A DNA stretch of 64,000 nt, taken from the NCBI RefSeq assembly GCF_018613715.1, contig NZ_JAGGPT010000001.1, positions 361,919-425,918 on the forward strand, written 5' to 3'. The DNA comes from Chryseobacterium sp. ISL-6 (lineage in GTDB: Bacteria > Bacteroidota > Bacteroidia > Flavobacteriales > Weeksellaceae). Shown in pieces: positions 60,240 to 64,000 of this stretch (position 1 is its first letter; every line of letters starts with the position of its first letter). The position numbers and the translations under genes were made by a program. The notes under the pieces are model-generated. The model ran no database searches. It was not told where the DNA came from and saw only the letters and a program-made list of their open reading frames with translations.

Positions 60240-61154
60240 ATGGAAAAGATGTTTCGCTTTAATTCGATTTCCGAGTTTCATAACTTTTGTAATCTACCTG
60301 GTCCTGAACATCCATTGATCAGCCTGATTGATTACAGTAAGGTTTCTTATCCTATAGATGATAATGAAATGAAATGGATTCAGAATTTCTATTCTGTAGG
60401 CTTAAAAAGGAATGTTAATGCCAAATTCAACTATGGCCAGCAACAGTATGATTTTGATTCGGGGGTTCTGTCATTTGTTTCTCCACTTCAGTTTTTAAAA
60501 GTAGAGATCAATCAAAATGTAAAAGTAGAGCCAACGGGCTGGATACTTCTTATACATCCTGATTTTCTATGGAATACTTCACTGGCAAAAAAGATAAAAT
60601 CGTACGAGTTCTTTCAATATTCAGTAAATGAAGCTCTTTTTTTGTCAGAAAAAGAAGAAAATGCAATCGCTGAAATTCTAAAAAACATTGAAAAGGAATA
60701 TCAATCCAACATCGATAAGTTCAGTCAGGAATTGATAATTGCCCAATTAGAATTATTGCTTATCTATTCCGAACGATTTTATGAGCGACAGTTTCTAACC
60801 AGGAAAAAATCCAATCATGAGATTCTTGAACGATTTGAAGAGACCTTATCCCGGTATTTCAATAATGGGCATATCCCGGAAAATGGTTTGCCTACGGTAA
60901 AAGCTATTGCTGAAGAAATGAATATATCCCCCAATTACCTTGGAAGCTTATTACGGATTCATACGCAGCAGAACACCCAACAGCATATCCAGAACAGACT
61001 TATTGAATATGCTAAAGAGCGGTTGAGTACCACGAATTTGTCTGTTAGTGAAATTGCTTATGAACTTGGTTTTGAACATCCACAATCATTTAGTAAACTT
61101 TTCAAACAAAAAACGACCCAATCCCCTTTGGAATTCAGAAAATTTTTCTCGTAA
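60240..61154 (+). CDS. AraC family transcriptional regulator
   Basis: 304 residues. Paralogue of the regulator at 21910-22830: the N-terminal half shares HPLISLIDYSKV, YGQQQYDFDSG and NEALFLSEKE patterns. HTHs are TVKAIAEEMNISPNYLGSLLR and NLSVSEIAYELGFEHPQSFSKLFK, then SPLEFRKFF. It closes the SDR-Atu4866 unit and ends before a strong terminator. Confidence 0.92.
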   Translation: MEKMFRFNSISEFHNFCNLPGPEHPLISLIDYSKVSYPIDDNEMKWIQNFYSVGLKRNVNAKFNYGQQQYDFDSGVLSFVSPLQFLKVEINQNVKVEPTGWILLIHPDFLWNTSLAKKIKSYEFFQYSVNEALFLSEKEENAIAEILKNIEKEYQSNIDKFSQELIIAQLELLLIYSERFYERQFLTRKKSNHEILERFEETLSRYFNNGHIPENGLPTVKAIAEEMNISPNYLGSLLRIHTQQNTQQHIQNRLIEYAKERLSTTNLSVSEIAYELGFEHPQSFSKLFKQKTTQSPLEFRKFFS

Positions 61155-61181
61155 AAGCATTTACGAAATGACCATATACAA

Positions 61182-61213
61182 GGTGAGCTGTTTATTGCAG
61201 CTCATCTTTTTTT
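61182..61213 (+). terminator. Intrinsic terminator after the AraC gene
   Basis: GGTGAGCTG (61182-61190) pairs with CAGCTCATC (61198-61206, one G-T pair) around a 7-base loop, followed by seven T residues. Confidence 0.8.
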
Positions 61214-61215
61214 AA

Positions 61216-61713
61216 CTAATTTATTCTGTTAGATTCTTGTATAAAAGAAAGATACGTTTTTAACCTTGCATGAAAGAAAGTATCTGTCATAAATAGAACC
61301 AGGAATAGAATAATAAAGCCAAATGAGAGACCCTTCATGTAGCAGCTGTCAAAAAGTAAATATATGGAAAGTATAAATAGAGAAAGCCAAATTGTTTTAA
61401 AAATGACATAACTCTTACTATCTTTTTTCGCTTTGATGTATTATTTCGTAAGAGTCAGCTGATGATTTTTTGAATATTCTTTTTCAACCCTTTGTATCTC
61501 TTTACCTTTGGTTACCACAAGATAGCCTCCATAACTTAAAAGCATTAATGATAAAATACTTAAAGGGATAATAAGCCCTTTAAAAAAGACATCACTTGTT
61601 TTAGTTGAATAAAAAATAAGAGGAACACAAAAAATAATAATACCGGCTATCATCAGTTTAGCCTGAATTAAGTCTCCTTTAGTCCAATTACTAAACTGTT
61701 GAATAAAATCCAT
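61216..61713 (-). pseudogene. Membrane-protein gene split by an in-frame TAA
   Basis: Codons 1-90 (start 61713) encode two helices, beginning MDFIQQFSNWTKGDLIQAK. Codon 91 (61443-61441) is TAA. The same frame then continues for 74 codons without an ATG at the junction (YIKAKKDSKSYVIFKTIW, then two more hydrophobic segments with YMKGLSFGFIILFLV) to a TAG at 61218-61216. A restored product of about 165 residues with four helices fits small Bacteroidota membrane proteins I recall as starting MDxIQQF.WTKG. The likely event is a CAA or GAA to TAA change. The short first half could still be made as a 90-residue protein. It is 28 bases after an AraC gene. Confidence 0.7.
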
Positions 61714-61741
61714 TATAATACAATTGATAAATTAATTCTAA

Positions 61742-62545
61742 TCAGACTTCAGTGGTTGTTACTCCAAATTTCTTTTTAAACGAATAATAGAAATGCGACA
61801 AATTCTCAAACCCAAGATCAAGATAAATATCAGTGGGTTTTTTATTTTGATGTTTAATTAAATAATAGGCTTCTTCCAATCGTTTTTCTTTAAGCCATTT
61901 TTGGGGAGGTATGCTGAATGCTTTTTGAAAATCACGCTTAAAACCAGATAGACTGCGACCTGTTAATTTTGCAAAAGCTTCGACAGGTAAGTTGAAAATA
62001 AAATTCTGATTCATGAATTCTTTTAAATCAGTTTTATAGGGCTCAGAAAAATCAAAAAGCAAATTCTTAAAATCAGGATTACTTTGTAAAAGAAGCTCAA
62101 TTGCTTCCTTTACTTTTAACGAAGCTAGTTTTGAGCTTGCATTTTTAGTTTTATCAATATAGGGAATCAGAGAAACAAAATACTTCGTAAAAAAATCATC
62201 CGACTCAAAAAAGAATTTTTGTTTATTCTTAAATTCGTTATCAACAATAATTTTGTTTTCTGCTGCATATTGCTGAAGTGTATTTTTATCCAGAGTAATT
62301 GAAATAAATTGATACTGGGTTTCTTTAGAAGGATGTTTTATAGTTCTTACAAGTTGATTTTTTCTGACCAGAACGACTGTGTTTTCTTTAATAATAGTCT
62401 TGCCCTGATCATGAAAAGCATGAGTCTCACCAGATAATTGGAATCCTAAAAAATGATCTGGAATAAATTCTTCCATTCCCCTGTATTTTTCAAAAGCACA
62501 AGAGTATACCAATCGATCAAATATTATTTCAGAACTTTTTGTCAT
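61742..62545 (-). CDS. AraC family transcriptional regulator
   Basis: 267 residues. The N-terminal part has a cupin-like sensing region (LGFQLSGETHAFHDQGKTIIKENTVVLVRKN). The C-terminal HTH shows PVEAFAKLTGRSLSGFKRDFQ and KPTDIYLDLGFENLSHFYYSFKKKFG. It starts 18 bases after the GlcG-like gene and probably belongs to one unit with it and the SDR at 63046-63834. Confidence 0.9.
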   Translation of the reverse strand: MTKSSEIIFDRLVYSCAFEKYRGMEEFIPDHFLGFQLSGETHAFHDQGKTIIKENTVVLVRKNQLVRTIKHPSKETQYQFISITLDKNTLQQYAAENKIIVDNEFKNKQKFFFESDDFFTKYFVSLIPYIDKTKNASSKLASLKVKEAIELLLQSNPDFKNLLFDFSEPYKTDLKEFMNQNFIFNLPVEAFAKLTGRSLSGFKRDFQKAFSIPPQKWLKEKRLEEAYYLIKHQNKKPTDIYLDLGFENLSHFYYSFKKKFGVTTTEV

Positions 62546-62563
62546 AATACAAATATCTGAAAT

Positions 62564-62965
62564 TTAAAAAATACCAGCAGCCCCTTTGTTTGCTATTTCC
62601 TTATCCTGCTCCGGCGAACCTCCGGAAGAGGCAATAGCTCCTATTATTTTTCCCTCTTTATTTTTAATAACCACGCCACCTGCTATTGTTAAAAGTCCGT
62701 CGTTAGAATTTAACATACCATATCCATGAATGTCAGCACCTGAAACAATAGTGCCCATTGTATCACTGTCGACACCGAACATTACTGCAGTTCGGGCTTT
62801 TTTAATAGCAAAATCGATGACGCCATAAACGCTGTCCAGTCTTGCAAATGCGACCAAATGTCCTCCTGTATCTACTACGGCAAGGCTTACAGGAATATGT
62901 AAAGATTTTGCTTTTTCTATGGATGCATTTATTGCAATTGTTGCTTCAGAATAAGTGATATTCAT
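62564..62965 (-). CDS. GlcG/HbpS family protein
   Basis: 133 residues. The family pattern is complete: EKAKSLHIPVSLAVVDTGGHLVAFARLD, KKARTAVMFG, and GGVVIKNKEGKIIGAIASSGGSPEQDKEIA. HbpS of Streptomyces binds heme or iron in the medium; GlcG is of unknown function. This copy has no signal peptide, so it should be cytoplasmic. It lies between an SDR gene (80 bases upstream) and an AraC gene (18 bases downstream). Confidence 0.92.
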   Translation of the reverse strand: MNITYSEATIAINASIEKAKSLHIPVSLAVVDTGGHLVAFARLDSVYGVIDFAIKKARTAVMFGVDSDTMGTIVSGADIHGYGMLNSNDGLLTIAGGVVIKNKEGKIIGAIASSGGSPEQDKEIANKGAAGIF

Positions 62966-63045
62966 TTGTTTTTTTTATTTAATGATGTTAAATGAATGCG
63001 TAAACAAAAATATTTACGCATTCTCTGAATATTGAATATTGTGTT

Positions 63046-63834
63046 TTAACTTTTTACACTCCAGGCTTCTGTTTGTAATTGTTTTACAAAATCCTCTGTT
63101 TCTTTAGGGTGTAAATTTCTGAAATTACTATGATCATCTAATGCAACATTTACAATTACATCAGCCATAGATTGTGGATCAAGTTGGTTGGCAAGAGCTT
63201 CAGTAGTTCCTGCAAAAACTGATTCTGGGGTGAAATTTACCTTAGGATCATACCAATGCATAATAGAATCTACTCCCCTATCATTAAATCCAGTTCCAAA
63301 AACTCCCGGATTACAGGTTGCTATTTTGATGTTAAAAGGTTCTAATTCTGTCTTAAGACCTTCTGCGATAGCCTCTAAAGCATGCTTTGAAGCACAGTAA
63401 GCAGCAACGTAAGGAACAGTCCAAAGACCTCCCATTGATGATGTAAAAACAATTTTACCACCTTTCTTGTCGATAAATTTTTTAATAAAACCTTGAGCCA
63501 GCTCCAAAGCTCCGAATACATTTACTTCAAACATAGAACGGATCAGATCCAGAGGCTGCTCAGCAATAGGTCCTCCTTCCATGATACCGGCATTACTTAT
63601 TAAAATATCAATATCATATTTTTTTAAAGTATAAGCAATGTCTTTAGGATTGGTCACATCTAATTTATCAACAGTCATCTGAACACCTTGTTCTTTGGCT
63701 TCTCTTATTAAATCACTCATCTGCGGGTAAACCTGTGTCGTCGCAATGACATGGTGTCCCTTTTTAGCTAGATCGAAAGCTGCAATTTTACCAAAACCAC
63801 TTGCAGCACCTGTAATTAAAATTGTTTTACTCAT
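63046..63834 (-). CDS. Short-chain dehydrogenase/reductase
   Basis: 262 residues from ATG 63834 (MSKTILITG); 14 more open codons upstream are not family-like. TGAASGFG near residue 9, SNAG, Ser in FTSSMGGL and Tyr/Lys in YCASK. CNPGVFGTGFNDRG near residue 180 follows. It is the first gene of the SDR-GlcG-AraC run at the end of the window. Bases 63835-64000 upstream are AT-rich and contain no gene. Confidence 0.9.
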   Translation of the reverse strand: MSKTILITGAASGFGKIAAFDLAKKGHHVIATTQVYPQMSDLIREAKEQGVQMTVDKLDVTNPKDIAYTLKKYDIDILISNAGIMEGGPIAEQPLDLIRSMFEVNVFGALELAQGFIKKFIDKKGGKIVFTSSMGGLWTVPYVAAYCASKHALEAIAEGLKTELEPFNIKIATCNPGVFGTGFNDRGVDSIMHWYDPKVNFTPESVFAGTTEALANQLDPQSMADVIVNVALDDHSNFRNLHPKETEDFVKQLQTEAWSVKS

Positions 63835-64000
63835 TTTGTATTTTTTATTCTGTTTAGTTAGTAAAACAAATTTCAACTTTATGTGAACTTATGTTATTGG
63901 TGGAAAGCCCAATGTTTTATTGCTGGAAAGTTCAATCTAAAAAAATGTTATTTTTAAATATTTATTGGTGATTGGTCAGCTTTTTGAATGATAAAATCAA

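Noticed and set aside
61319..61400. Independent small gene starting MSFLKQFGF after the split membrane protein
   Set aside because: That frame ends after about 24 codons, while the frame continuous with the upstream gene gives a longer membrane-like sequence.

Overview
The window looks like a chromosomal segment of a Flavobacteriales bacterium, most likely Chryseobacterium or a close relative. The DNA is AT-rich, Shine-Dalgarno sequences are mostly absent, several promoters carry the Bacteroidota -7 element TAnnTTTG (sometimes with an upstream TTTG), and many families are typical of the phylum (PorT-like barrel, PepSY protein next to a TonB receptor, Crp/Fnr proteins of about 190 residues). 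No rRNA, tRNA, CRISPR array, transposase or phage gene was seen.

Layout. 1-6.5 kb (+): the end of a DHA2-type MFS exporter, a SAM methyltransferase, a Crp/Fnr regulator, a YceI/tautomerase/SDR/NTF2-like run preceded by a Crp-like palindrome, a nitronate monooxygenase and a nitrilase flanked by direct repeats. 7-21.9 kb (-): PorT-like protein, a CzcCBA/CusCBA-type metal efflux operon, an MgtA Mg2+ ATPase, an MgtC protein, an OmpR-type two-component system, a ClC channel and a DUF421 protein; this is an ion-homeostasis block. 21.9-26.6 kb (-): AraC regulators and three short-chain dehydrogenases. 26.9-31.8 kb (-): a biotin operon headed by a ferritin-like diiron protein (X-bioF-bioD-bioB-bioA), with a divergent MocR regulator at 31.8-33.3 kb. 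33.6-48.7 kb: a siderophore locus. 48.8-56.2 kb: S41 peptidase, AraC, DsbA-like protein, MFS plus HSL-type hydrolase with a divergent HxlR regulator, a second MFS protein and a CatA-type acetyltransferase. 56.5-63.8 kb: oxidoreductases, a PPC/DUF296 protein, an Atu4866 protein, AraC regulators, a broken membrane-protein gene, a GlcG/HbpS protein and two SDRs.

The centrepiece is the siderophore locus at 33,650-48,732. Nine tightly packed minus-strand genes encode a group II PLP decarboxylase, an IucA/IucC synthetase fused to an N-acyltransferase, an N-hydroxylase, a second IucA/IucC synthetase, a MATE exporter, an acyl carrier protein, an acyl-AMP ligase, a TonB receptor and a PepSY reductase-like protein. 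A divergent Fe(II)/2-oxoglutarate dioxygenase resembles the clavaminate-synthase-like lysine hydroxylases. The inference is a NRPS-independent hydroxamate siderophore built from C-hydroxylated cadaverine, perhaps with an ACP-delivered acyl group. The two transcription units appear to share a face-to-face promoter region with one palindrome between the predicted start sites.

A second possible novelty is the ferritin-like protein (E, ExxH, E, ExxH ligand set) translated two bases ahead of bioF in a biotin operon that shows no bioC or bioH in this window.
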